Assembly (NCBI GenBank): GCA_944326455.1 | Contig: CALVEA010000019.1 | Location: forward strand, 1 to 43,676 | Source: Candidatus Gastranaerophilales bacterium | Lineage (GTDB): Bacteria; Cyanobacteriota; Vampirovibrionia; Gastranaerophilales; Gastranaerophilaceae | Direction: 5' to 3' | Length of the DNA stretch: 43,676 nt | In this document: in pieces, positions 1 through 7,089 of the stretch | How positions within the stretch are numbered: the stretch's first letter is position 1 | Layout of the letters: each line of letters starts with the position of its first letter | The notes under the pieces: model-generated | What the model was told of the DNA's origin: nothing | The model's database searches: none | What the model saw: the letters and a program-made list of their open reading frames with translations, nothing else | Program-made: the position numbers and the translations under genes

Positions 1-98
1 AAAACAAAATACCGGTCTGCCTCTATTCTTTCATTACTCAACCTTGAAACGTTCGAATCGTGATTTATACATACAAAACGGTTTCCCAAATACAAAAA

Positions 99-118
99 AA
101 GAAGCCAAGAGGCTTCTT
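99..118 (-). terminator. terminator of the truncated tRNA-Pro copy
   Basis: On the minus strand an 8-bp stem AAGAAGCC/GGCTTCTT with a 4-nt loop is followed by a run of T. It is identical to the hairpin at 293-312 behind the intact tRNA. Confidence 0.6.
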
Positions 119-124
119 TTTAAA

Positions 125-141
125 TGGTCGGGATGGCACGA
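125..141 (-). pseudogene. tRNA-Pro 3' fragment
   Basis: The minus strand reads the last 17 nt of tRNA-Pro including CCA, with one substitution against the intact gene at 319-335. The rest of the tRNA is absent, so it cannot be functional. It keeps the downstream terminator hairpin. Confidence 0.8.
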
Positions 142-292
142 GTGCTACGCACGTAAAGACTCTATCGGCAGACATTTGATATAATTCAAAACTTAAAACA
201 AAATACCGGTCTGCCTCTATTCTTTCATTACTCAACCTTGAAACGTTCGAATCGTGATTTATACATACAAAGCGGTTTCCCAAATACAAAAA

Positions 293-312
293 AAGAAGCC
301 AAGAGGCTTCTT
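293..312 (-). terminator. terminator of tRNA-Pro
   Basis: Stem AAGAAGCC/GGCTTCTT with a 4-nt loop followed by a T run on the minus strand, starting 7 nt behind the CCA end of tRNA-Pro. It is a typical intrinsic terminator. Confidence 0.8.
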
Positions 313-318
313 TTTAAA

Positions 319-395
319 TGGTCGGGATGACACGATTCGAACGTGCGACCCCCTCGTCCCAAGCGAGGTGCGCTACCAAACTGCGCTACATCCCG
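319..395 (-). tRNA. tRNA-Pro(UGG)
   Basis: The minus strand folds as a full cloverleaf of 74 nt plus an encoded CCA (319-321). The acceptor stem is CGGGATG/CATCCCG with discriminator A. The D-arm stem is GCGC/GCGC, the anticodon stem CCTCG/CGAGG with loop CTTGGGA (anticodon TGG), and the T-loop TTCGAAT. A terminator follows at 293-312. Both flanks carry partial copies of this gene: a 3' fragment at 125-141, inverted T-arms at 49-62 and 243-256, an inverted D-arm piece at 416-426 and a 5' fragment at 481-500. Confidence 0.95.
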
Positions 396-415
396 ATGGA
401 TTTTGATTCTCGGCT

Positions 416-500
416 GTAGCGCACCTACGGAGCTGCCTCTCCTCGAACGTGACATTTAGTCACCTTCTCGTCGGCAGAGTCAAACTGCACTACATTCCGA
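416..500. repeat. tRNA-Pro-derived fragments around a hairpin
   Basis: Positions 416-426 read GTAGCGCACCT on the plus strand, identical to part of the D-arm region of tRNA-Pro but inverted relative to the gene. Positions 481-500 repeat the tRNA 5' end in the same orientation as the gene, with substitutions (the intact gene at 376-395). Between them lies the 46-nt element shared with the tRNA-Arg locus. TGTAGCGCA (415-423) and TGCACTACA (486-494) pair with one mismatch, and CTGCC (433-437) pairs with GGCAG (473-477), so the whole segment can fold as one long imperfect hairpin. Confidence 0.75.
436..481. repeat. shared 46-nt hairpin element, copy A
   Basis: This 46-nt sequence matches 16961-17006 at 39 of 46 positions. 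The core GTGACATTTAGTCAC is a 5-bp stem with a 5-nt loop. Positions 7/35 and 10/32 of the element are C:G and G:C here but A:T and A:T in the other copy, which are compensatory changes. Both copies lie between an inverted and a direct fragment of the neighbouring tRNA. I know no named family for it. Confidence 0.8.
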
Positions 501-578
501 TAGTTTGTCAACAGCCTTAATTCTACTGTAAACATGTTTTGCGGTCAAGTATTTTCTAACATTTTTTTTGTTTTGATG

Positions 579-584
579 TATAAT
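579..584 (+). promoter_or_regulatory. -10 box just before ilvB-like gene
   Basis: TATAAT ends 9 nt before the ATG at 594, and no ribosome binding site lies between. Initiation 6-8 nt after the box would give a leader of only a few bases. No clear -35 box is visible. Confidence 0.5.
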
Positions 585-593
585 AGTGAAACT

Positions 594-2216
594 ATGACAA
601 ATCTTTTGAGCGTTAATAATAATTTAAGCACAAAATATACTTCTGCAAACACCTGTGCTAAGACCCTCGTAAATACTCTTGAAAATCTTGGAGTCGAGAG
701 CATTTTCGGTTATCCGGGCGCAGCAGTTCTGAGCATCTACAACGAACTTTCTTTTTCCAAGATTAAACATTATCTCGTCCGCCATGAACAGGCTGCAGTT
801 CATGCTGCCGAAGGTTATGCCAGAGTGAGCGGCAAGCCAGGTGTAGTTCTTGTGACTTCAGGACCCGGTTTCACTAATACAATTACAGGCATTGCTAACG
901 CCTATGCTGACTCTACACCGCTTATCATTTTAGCAGGAGATGTTTCCCCTAAGGAAAATAAAGGCAAAGTGTTCCAAAAAGTCGATATCATTTCAATGAC
1001 AAAAACCTGCTCAAAAAAGAACTTTTTGCTGTCGCCGGATGATGATATAAAACAACTTATAGAAGAAGCATTCGCCGTGGCATTAGAAGAAAAAGGACCT
1101 GTTGTTATTGCTCTGCCAAGAAACATCCTTGAATCTGAGTACAAAGCAACTTCCGAAGCAGTAAAAAATAAAACGATTAAACCCCAAATTACAGAAACAG
1201 ACTTGGAAAAAGTTTCAAATATGCTCGCCTGCGCCAGGAATCCATTTATATTACTCGGCGGGGGTGCCGTTGATGCTGTCGATGAAATAAACAAATTTGT
1301 ATCAAAAACAAAAATTCCTGTTATATCAACACTAATGGGAATTGGAGCATTCCCTTCCACAAGCCCTCTTTATGTAGGGATGATAGGAATTAACGGAACT
1401 TATCCGGCAAATACCGCTCTTGCATCATGTGACTTTCTTCTCGCTCTCGGAGTAAGTTTTTCTGACCGTTCAACCTGCAAAAACTCTGACTTTGCACCTA
1501 ATGCAAAAATAGTTAATATAAATCTTAAAAAGATTCCAAATAATTTTGAAGCCGAAATTATTGCAGACTCATCAACTTTTCTCCGTGAATTTATGAAATA
1601 TTTAAAACCTCTTAAAGATTACACAAACTGGTATAATAAAATTACACTTCTTAAGGCGGAAAACTCCAATTCTAATTGTATTCAATCATCTCACGTTTTA
1701 CAGACAATATACGAATACACCAAAATGTTTGAACCGGTAGTAGTTACAGATGTAGGACAGCATCAGATGCTTACAGCCCAATATTTTAACTTCAATAAGC
1801 CTAAAAAATTTATAACTTCAGGCGGGCTTGGCACAATGGGATTTGGACTCCCTGCTTCTATCGGAGCATACCTCGCAAACCCGGGCAGTCTTGTACTGAA
1901 TATTACCGGAGACGGTTCTTTTCAGATGAATCTGCAAGAACTTGCAACCTGCCGCGAGCACAATATTCCGGTAAAAATCATTATCATGAATAACAACTAT
2001 CTCGGAATGGTTCGCCAAATGCAGGAAAAAATTTACAATAATATGTACCAAGTTGAAATGATTAACCCTGATTTTACAAAAATTGCAGAAGCTTATGATT
2101 TGTTTGCAGTCAGGGTCAAAGCGGAAAATGAACTAATCCCAGCACTCGAAAAAGCCATTTCCCATACAGGGACTGCCATTGTCGATATTGCGATTAATTC
2201 CTTTGAAGAAATATAA
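594..2216 (+). CDS. Acetolactate synthase large subunit, ThDP enzyme
   Basis: Condenses two pyruvates (or pyruvate and 2-oxobutyrate) to the acetohydroxy acid that starts valine, leucine and isoleucine synthesis. The 540 residues show the three-domain ThDP fold. The catalytic glutamate is E65 in RHEQAAVHAAEGYARVSG, followed by the PGFTNTITGIANAYADS segment. The C-terminal ThDP/Mg site is GDGSFQMNLQELAT (from about residue 439) ending at NNN. GLGTMGFGLPASIGA before the metal site is typical of the IlvB branch. I chose the ATG at 594 over the one at 534: the extra 20 residues are not family sequence and the -10 box at 579-584 would fall inside the gene. No ilvN, ilvC or ilvD is in the window, so a catabolic AlsS-type role cannot be excluded. 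The gene stands alone and ends at a terminator. Confidence 0.88.
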   Translation: MTNLLSVNNNLSTKYTSANTCAKTLVNTLENLGVESIFGYPGAAVLSIYNELSFSKIKHYLVRHEQAAVHAAEGYARVSGKPGVVLVTSGPGFTNTITGIANAYADSTPLIILAGDVSPKENKGKVFQKVDIISMTKTCSKKNFLLSPDDDIKQLIEEAFAVALEEKGPVVIALPRNILESEYKATSEAVKNKTIKPQITETDLEKVSNMLACARNPFILLGGGAVDAVDEINKFVSKTKIPVISTLMGIGAFPSTSPLYVGMIGINGTYPANTALASCDFLLALGVSFSDRSTCKNSDFAPNAKIVNINLKKIPNNFEAEIIADSSTFLREFMKYLKPLKDYTNWYNKITLLKAENSNSNCIQSSHVLQTIYEYTKMFEPVVVTDVGQHQMLTAQYFNFNKPKKFITSGGLGTMGFGLPASIGAYLANPGSLVLNITGDGSFQMNLQELATCREHNIPVKIIIMNNNYLGMVRQMQEKIYNNMYQVEMINPDFTKIAEAYDLFAVRVKAENELIPALEKAISHTGTAIVDIAINSFEEI

Positions 2217-2230
2217 AAACAATAAAAAAG

Positions 2231-2257
2231 CAGCTCATTGGTGTTGAGCTGTTTTTT
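2231..2257 (+). terminator. terminator of ilvB-like gene
   Basis: CAGCTCA/TGAGCTG stem with a 7-nt loop followed by six T residues, starting 14 nt after the stop codon. Confidence 0.85.
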
Positions 2258-2371
2258 ATTTTCCTAAATAATTTTCCCTTTTCCTTTTTCCGCCTGCCTG
2301 CACCCGAAAGCTCAATCCTTCCGGGATACGTAAACTTCTCTTTAACCTTTAGTAATCACATTTACCTAAGG

Positions 2372-2560
2372 TTAATCAAGCAATGCTTCTAAAATAGCTG
2401 CATTTTTTGTAGCGATAGAAGAGGATCTTACTCTGCTTTTATACATGTAACTTCTTAAAGCTTCGCGAATAAGTTCGGAACGTGTGCGATTTTCGCCTTC
2501 TGCTACTTGATCAATTCTGTCTAAAAATTCTTCCGGCATGGAAATAAGTACTCTGGCCAT
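2372..2560 (-). CDS. Small ribbon-helix-helix (CopG/NikR-type) regulator
   Basis: The 62-residue protein begins with a beta strand ARVLISMPEEFLDRIDQVAE followed by ENRTRSELIREALRSYM, the arrangement of a ribbon-helix-helix DNA-binding domain (strand, helix, turn, helix). The remaining 20 residues are a polar tail. It should bind DNA as a dimer. An AAGGAG ribosome binding site lies 7 nt before the ATG. No toxin gene is beside it: the downstream neighbour is a convergent terminator, so an antitoxin role has no support. Autoregulation is plausible but no clear operator is visible. Confidence 0.75.
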   Translation of the reverse strand: MARVLISMPEEFLDRIDQVAEGENRTRSELIREALRSYMYKSRVRSSSIATKNAAILEALLD

Positions 2561-2699
2561 ATATGTCTCCTTTACAATATGTGTAGTGATAATTGATATC
2601 TCGTATATATATAAAGTCAGGAAGAACTAAAAAGTTGCCTTTTTTGCTTTGATTTGTAAAGTTTTGTTAAAAAATCCATTCCTGCTTGCTTAAATAAGG

Positions 2700-2738
2700 A
2701 AAACAGCCCGACGCAGACAAAAGCTACGTCAGGCTGTT
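2700..2738 (-). terminator. terminator of SLH protein gene
   Basis: On the minus strand the arms at 2702-2715 and 2725-2738 form a 14-bp stem, followed by TTTTCC. Two of the pairs are G:U wobbles that work only in the minus-strand transcript, so it serves the gene that ends at 2759. Confidence 0.8.
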
Positions 2739-2758
2739 CAAACTTTCCTTTAGAAAAA

Positions 2759-4171
2759 TTAGTAAATAATAGTTAATTCTTCATCAGGGTTTAAGCAAAA
2801 ATCATTAGTTGTGTTAGGAACGATGAGGTATTTTACTTCATCAACAAATTCGTAACATACACCAAAGACACCGCTTGCAGCTAATTTAACTATATTGTAT
2901 ACGCCTTTACCAACAGTGATAAAGCTGCTGCCAACGCTCTTCAAACCTTTGAGCGGGTGGAGAGAACAAGTATCAACAAATGCATCTGACCAGTTGTCAC
3001 CATATTCTTCAACACCGTTTGCTACAACTTCAACACCTTCTGATACTGTTCTGCCGGCAACACCGACAACTCTGCCTGCCATTGAGAACGGAGCACCAAG
3101 AAGTCTTGAAATAATATTAGGATTTTTCAATACTTCAGCTTGAGCGCTGGCAAGTTTTTTAGGGAATTCTACACAGTTGTCGCCGTTAGAAATACTGTCA
3201 AATTGTACTTCGAGATATCCAGGTTTTTTAACCCCAGGTCTTACAACTGATTTAACTTTACCTTTAACCGTTGAACCGGCAGGGAAAGTTACTCCGCTTA
3301 AAGTTACTTCTTCTGTTGTCTTAGCAGTAAATGTATCGCCGGAGTTAGAAGTTCTTGCACTCAATCTTTCACTTAACTTAATTTTTACTGCAACAGGCTC
3401 GTACTTGGAAGCACAATTTTCAGCCCCGTTAGAAAGATTAATCACATAACCTTTTTTCATAGCACCTAACATATAGGCAACCTGAGTTTTAGAAAGATAT
3501 TCGTCATTGACAATTTTGTCCTGATCCGGAGCGTCTTTTAAAATACCTGATGCAATAACTTCATTTGCTGCACCATAAGCCCAATCAGGAACATATTTTA
3601 CTGACTGTCCGTTGTATACAGGAGCAGTTGATTTGTCTGCTGAAACATTTAACAACTTAGCGAAAGTTGCAAAGACTTCAGCTTTTGTAATAGCCTGATC
3701 CGGCTTGAATGAAGAATCCGGATAACCAATCATTACATCAGCTGTCAAAGCTCTGTCAATTTCTGTTTTTGCCCAATAGTTAGCAGGAATATCGGTATAA
3801 GTATTAGCTTTAACATCTTTTAAGTCTAAGCCGTCTGAAAGGATAAATGCAAGTTCTGAACGGAGAACCGGCATTTTAGGATTAAACAGATTTGCTCTCT
3901 CTTTATCCATTTTGCCTTTCATTTTGCAAAGCTTATCTTTTGCAAACTTTGCTACCACAACATTTTGTTTTTCTTGAATAGTTTTTACTCTATGTGGTTT
4001 ACAAATTTTACCGCCGATAATAACATCATTCTGGGTTGTAACCAGTGAATGTCCTTGGGAACCAAACAATGTAGGATGTGCATAAGCCTGAATTGAATCA
4101 CAAGCCATAACAGCACCTGATGTAAGGCAAATTACCCCCATTGCCGTTAGGATTTCTTTTGAAATTTTCAT
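2759..4171 (-). CDS. Exported SLH-domain protein
   Basis: A 470-residue cell-envelope protein. The N-terminus MKISKEILTAMG with a hydrophobic stretch ending near AYA is a signal peptide. Residues about 98-178 form an S-layer-homology domain (RSELAFILSDGL, NYWAKTEIDRAL, GYPDSSFKPDQAITKAEVF), and about 187-240 hold a weaker second SLH-like unit. Residues about 255-330 form a beta-rich module around LSARTSNSGDTFTAKT and FPAGSTVKGKV. The last 130 residues contain several long apolar stretches and cysteines and are unassigned. SLH domains bind pyruvylated wall polymer, or in cyanobacteria sit in outer-membrane porins; this one lacks a visible porin barrel. The start at 4171 is set by AAGGAG just upstream; the ATG at 4222 would add 17 residues ahead of the signal peptide. 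Confidence 0.75.
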   Translation of the reverse strand: MKISKEILTAMGVICLTSGAVMACDSIQAYAHPTLFGSQGHSLVTTQNDVIIGGKICKPHRVKTIQEKQNVVVAKFAKDKLCKMKGKMDKERANLFNPKMPVLRSELAFILSDGLDLKDVKANTYTDIPANYWAKTEIDRALTADVMIGYPDSSFKPDQAITKAEVFATFAKLLNVSADKSTAPVYNGQSVKYVPDWAYGAANEVIASGILKDAPDQDKIVNDEYLSKTQVAYMLGAMKKGYVINLSNGAENCASKYEPVAVKIKLSERLSARTSNSGDTFTAKTTEEVTLSGVTFPAGSTVKGKVKSVVRPGVKKPGYLEVQFDSISNGDNCVEFPKKLASAQAEVLKNPNIISRLLGAPFSMAGRVVGVAGRTVSEGVEVVANGVEEYGDNWSDAFVDTCSLHPLKGLKSVGSSFITVGKGVYNIVKLAASGVFGVCYEFVDEVKYLIVPNTTNDFCLNPDEELTIIY

Positions 4172-4225
4172 ACTTCTCCTTTCGTTTTGTATAGCAGTTA
4201 AATTAATAACCACCGCTCTCACACT

Positions 4226-5224
4226 CTATTTTTTACGTTGTTTTTGCATTAAATAAGCCTGCGGATAGCAGTAATCTTCTCTAAAACCTATTTTTCTATA
4301 CATTTTTAAAGCTTTGTAATTATTTGTTTCTGTTGTTACATTAACTTCACTAAACTCTCTTTCTCCAAGCTTAGTCCAGTCAACAATCATTTTAACGGTT
4401 CTGTTCAATAACAATTCTGAAAAACCATGTCCCCTATGTTCTTTTTCTATACCAACAAGAGGAAGGTTTGCAATTTTTCCGCCGGTTACGTTAGCGAATG
4501 CAAATCCGCAAGGTTTATCATTATAAAGCAAAACTGATGTTGCTTCCGGCAAAAATTCGCCATAAATGCTTTCAACAATTTTGTTTATAATGTCCTCTGT
4601 ACCTTCTGCCGATTTAAATCTGGTATCATACAGTGCATCTTGTGTATCTTTAAATGCCTCATGAATAACTCTTATAGCATCTTCTCTGTATGCATCAGCA
4701 TAACTTACGATTTTATACTCTTCCGGTTTTTCAGGAAGCTTCATATTCTCAAGAATTCTTTCGGAAGAAGCATTTCCCATAAAAAATCTTAAAACAGCAA
4801 GTCCGACAAACTTAAATCCATATTTTGCCAAATCAGCGGTAAATATTGATTGATGTCCAATCATCGGATATGATACCACTTTCAGTTGTCTTTCAGCTTC
4901 GGTTAATTCAAGGAATTTTTCTATGAGAAGTTTTTGTTTTGTTGTTTCATCCTCAGTTCCCAGGCAATGAATTAAATTTAATTCTATGGACTCAGAAATA
5001 GAGGTTGTGTAAACTAAAAACGCAGTTGGAATATCATTTTCTTTAAGCACAATACACTGCATATAATTATTTTCTATGGCGCTGAGAAATTCCTCGTATT
5101 CAAGCGGCTCAAGCTCAAACTTATATTCACTTACCGCTTTTGATTTAAAGTCGTTATAAACACCTTTAAATATTTTAAATACACTGCTATCCAGTAATTC
5201 TACTTTGTAGTTCGTTTCCGCCAT
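4226..5224 (-). CDS. GNAT family N-acetyltransferase
   Basis: A 332-residue protein whose C-terminal half is a GNAT domain. The acetyl-CoA loop is EHRGHGFSELLL (R-G-x-G pattern), followed near the end by NNYKALKMYRKIGFRE, the usual motif B. The N-terminal half looks like a diverged second GNAT fold without a visible CoA loop, as in tandem GNAT proteins. The substrate cannot be read from the sequence. It is the last gene of the run that contains riboflavin genes, starting 10 nt after RibBA stops, with AAAGGA upstream. A role in riboflavin metabolism is not implied by the motifs. Confidence 0.75.
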   Translation of the reverse strand: MAETNYKVELLDSSVFKIFKGVYNDFKSKAVSEYKFELEPLEYEEFLSAIENNYMQCIVLKENDIPTAFLVYTTSISESIELNLIHCLGTEDETTKQKLLIEKFLELTEAERQLKVVSYPMIGHQSIFTADLAKYGFKFVGLAVLRFFMGNASSERILENMKLPEKPEEYKIVSYADAYREDAIRVIHEAFKDTQDALYDTRFKSAEGTEDIINKIVESIYGEFLPEATSVLLYNDKPCGFAFANVTGGKIANLPLVGIEKEHRGHGFSELLLNRTVKMIVDWTKLGEREFSEVNVTTETNNYKALKMYRKIGFREDYCYPQAYLMQKQRKK

Positions 5225-5234
5225 AAAAATTCCT

Positions 5235-6446
5235 TTACATTAGATGATGCATTTTCTCTTTTTTAGTATTAATATACCGCTCGTTATATTTATTCACTTC
5301 TGATTTTATATTTATATTATCATGAATAGTCAGACCATACCCCTTTAGCCCGACAATTTTTTTCGGATTGTTTGTTATGAGGTTGAAATTATTGAACCCT
5401 AAATCAAGTATAATCTGCGCTCCGACGCCATAATTTCTCAAATCCGGCGCAAAACCGAGTGAGAGGTTAGCCTCTACGGTATCCTGACCTTCTTCTTGCA
5501 GTTTGTATGCTTTGAGCTTATTAATAAGCCCGATTCCTCTGCCTTCGTGGTCTCTTATATAAATTAAGGCGCCTTTTCCATACTCATTAATCATTTTTAA
5601 AGCTTCATGGAGCTGCCAGTTGCAGTCACACTTAAGGCTGTGGAATATATCACCCGTCAGGCACTCGCTATGAACCCTGATTAGAGGAATTTTATCAGAG
5701 CCATCATCTTTAACCAGCGCAACATGCTCGCATCCCGTGATTGTATCCGTATATCCTATTATGTTAAAATCTCCGAATTGAGTCGGAAGAAATACTTCTA
5801 CCTCTCTTTTTACAAATCTTTCACGCTTTAATCTATATGCAATTAAATCCGCTACTGTTATAAATTTAATACCGTGTTTTTGGGCAAACTTGTGCAGCTC
5901 ATCTCTCCTTGCCATGTGTCCGTCTTCAGTCATAATTTCACACATAACCCCTGCCGGTCTGTGTCCTGAAAGGATTGCAAGGTCAACTGTTGCTTCCGTA
6001 TGCCCGCATCTTTTTAGGACTCCGCCTTTTCTTGAAACACAGGGGAATAAATGCCCCGGGCGTCGTAAATCTGACGGAACAGCATCGGGAGCAATTGCGA
6101 CTTCAATAGTCTTAGCTCTATCGTATGCAGAAATCCCCGTTGTTACTCCGTATTTTGGATGAGCATCAATACTTAATGAAAAAGCGGTCTGCATATTTTC
6201 CGTATTTTTTTCAACCATCTGAGGAAGCTCAAGCTTATCAGCGATTTCGTGTGATATTGCAAGACAAATAAGCCCTCTGCACTCTTTTGCCATAAAATTA
6301 ATAAGTTCCGGAGTTGCAAACTGGGCAGAACAAATAAGGTCGCCTTCGTTTTCTCTGTCCTCATCGTCAGCAACAATAAGAGGTTTTCCGTTTCTAAAAT
6401 CCTCTAGAGCATCCTCTATTCTGCTGAATTGATTTGTGTCTGCCAT
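5235..6446 (-). CDS. RibBA: DHBP synthase / GTP cyclohydrolase II
   Basis: Bifunctional riboflavin enzyme of 403 residues. Residues 1-205 are 3,4-dihydroxy-2-butanone-4-phosphate synthase, with the acidic loop DDEDRENEGDL (27-37), TGISAYDRAKT (103-113) and GHTEATVDLA (148-157). Residues 206-403 are GTP cyclohydrolase II, with RVHSECLTGD and zinc ligands C262, C273 and C275, and RDHEGRGIGL (298-307). It supplies both precursors of lumazine from ribulose 5-phosphate and GTP. The start at 6446 is 1 nt after the stop codon of riboflavin synthase, which suggests translational coupling; an AAGGA lies 12 nt upstream. The ATG at 6482 overlaps the upstream gene and adds non-family sequence. ribD and ribH are not in the window. 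Confidence 0.93.
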   Translation of the reverse strand: MADTNQFSRIEDALEDFRNGKPLIVADDEDRENEGDLICSAQFATPELINFMAKECRGLICLAISHEIADKLELPQMVEKNTENMQTAFSLSIDAHPKYGVTTGISAYDRAKTIEVAIAPDAVPSDLRRPGHLFPCVSRKGGVLKRCGHTEATVDLAILSGHRPAGVMCEIMTEDGHMARRDELHKFAQKHGIKFITVADLIAYRLKRERFVKREVEVFLPTQFGDFNIIGYTDTITGCEHVALVKDDGSDKIPLIRVHSECLTGDIFHSLKCDCNWQLHEALKMINEYGKGALIYIRDHEGRGIGLINKLKAYKLQEEGQDTVEANLSLGFAPDLRNYGVGAQIILDLGFNNFNLITNNPKKIVGLKGYGLTIHDNINIKSEVNKYNERYINTKKEKMHHLM

Positions 6447-6447
6447 A

Positions 6448-7074
6448 TTAAAACCCGTTCCTTTGTAAAAATTCCAGGTCAATACCTGACTTATTATCTC
6501 TCGTTAATAAAAATTTTTCAACATATTTAGACAAAATATCCGTTTCAATGTTTACAAAAGACCCGTTTTTGAGATATTTAAGATTGGTATTTTCATAAGT
6601 GTGCGGAATAAGCGCAATCATTACGGTATTTTTTTCTATATCAGCAATTGTTAAACTTATTCCGTTAACTGCGACAGAGCCTTTTTTTACGCAATATTTT
6701 ACCTCATCTGAATCAAGTTCTACTTTTAAATCATAAAACTCCGCATTTTTGCTAACAGAAAGAATTTTACCCTTTCCGTCCACATGCCCCGTTACAAAAT
6801 GTCCGCCCAATCTTCCTCCGGCAGGGAGTGCCCGTTCAAGGTTTACGAAATCTCCGCATCTTAAGTCTTTAAGAACCGTTACACGAAAACTTTCAGGGGA
6901 AACGTCCGCAGCAAAAGAATCCGGCGTTAAATTCCTTACCGTAAGACACACTCCGTTAACTGCTATACTGTCCCCGGCTTTTGTTCCTTCAAGGACTGTT
7001 TTGCATTCGATTGTGATACCATTGGTGCTAATATTTTTAACTTTACCGAGTTCTTCTATGATTCCCGTAAACAT
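6448..7074 (-). CDS. Riboflavin synthase alpha chain
   Basis: Dismutates two 6,7-dimethyl-8-ribityllumazine molecules to riboflavin. The 208 residues consist of two lumazine-binding barrels. The first opens with the invariant MFTGIIEELG and carries SIAVNGVCLTV; the second opens at GGHFVTGHVDG and carries GSVAVNGISLTI. Length is normal for the family. There is no ribosome binding site in front. An extended -10 box TGATATAAT ends 6 nt before the ATG, so this gene and ribBA may be read from their own leaderless transcript as well as from the upstream adenine deaminase gene, which ends 12 nt before the start. Confidence 0.93.
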   Translation of the reverse strand: MFTGIIEELGKVKNISTNGITIECKTVLEGTKAGDSIAVNGVCLTVRNLTPDSFAADVSPESFRVTVLKDLRCGDFVNLERALPAGGRLGGHFVTGHVDGKGKILSVSKNAEFYDLKVELDSDEVKYCVKKGSVAVNGISLTIADIEKNTVMIALIPHTYENTNLKYLKNGSFVNIETDILSKYVEKFLLTRDNKSGIDLEFLQRNGF

Positions 7075-7080
7075 GCACTA

Positions 7081-7089
7081 ATTATATCA
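7081..7089 (-). promoter_or_regulatory. extended -10 box before riboflavin synthase
   Basis: The minus strand reads TGATATAAT, a perfect extended -10 (TGnTATAAT), six nt before the ATG at 7074. Its first three bases are the stop codon of adenine deaminase. Initiation at the usual distance would fall on or next to the ATG. Confidence 0.55.

Larger units (their letters stand above)
1..335. repeat. 141-nt direct repeat beside tRNA-Pro
   Basis: Positions 1-141 and 195-335 are near-identical at an offset of 194; I see substitutions only at 78/272 and 136/330. Each copy holds a sequence inverted relative to the tRNA-Pro T-arm (ACGTTCGAATCGTG at 49-62 and 243-256), a terminator hairpin and the 3' end of tRNA-Pro including CCA. 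In copy 2 the tRNA continues to full length; in copy 1 it breaks off after 141 and is followed by unrelated sequence. Between the copies GGCAGAC (167-173) and GTCTGCC (209-215) could form a 7-bp stem. The left copy may extend beyond the window edge. Confidence 0.9.

Noticed and set aside
1..335. Possible CRISPR-like direct repeats
   Set aside because: Only two copies of 141 nt, containing a terminator and tRNA sequence; no spacer series and no cas genes.
65..455. Open reading frames of 74-75 codons across the tRNA-Pro region
   Set aside because: They run through the tRNA, the terminators and the repeats, and lack family sequence or ribosome binding sites.
416..500. A second tRNA beside tRNA-Pro
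   Set aside because: Only end fragments match; no anticodon arm or T-arm in order, so no cloverleaf forms.
2372..2560. RHH protein as antitoxin of a toxin-antitoxin pair
   Set aside because: No toxin-sized gene adjacent in the same direction.
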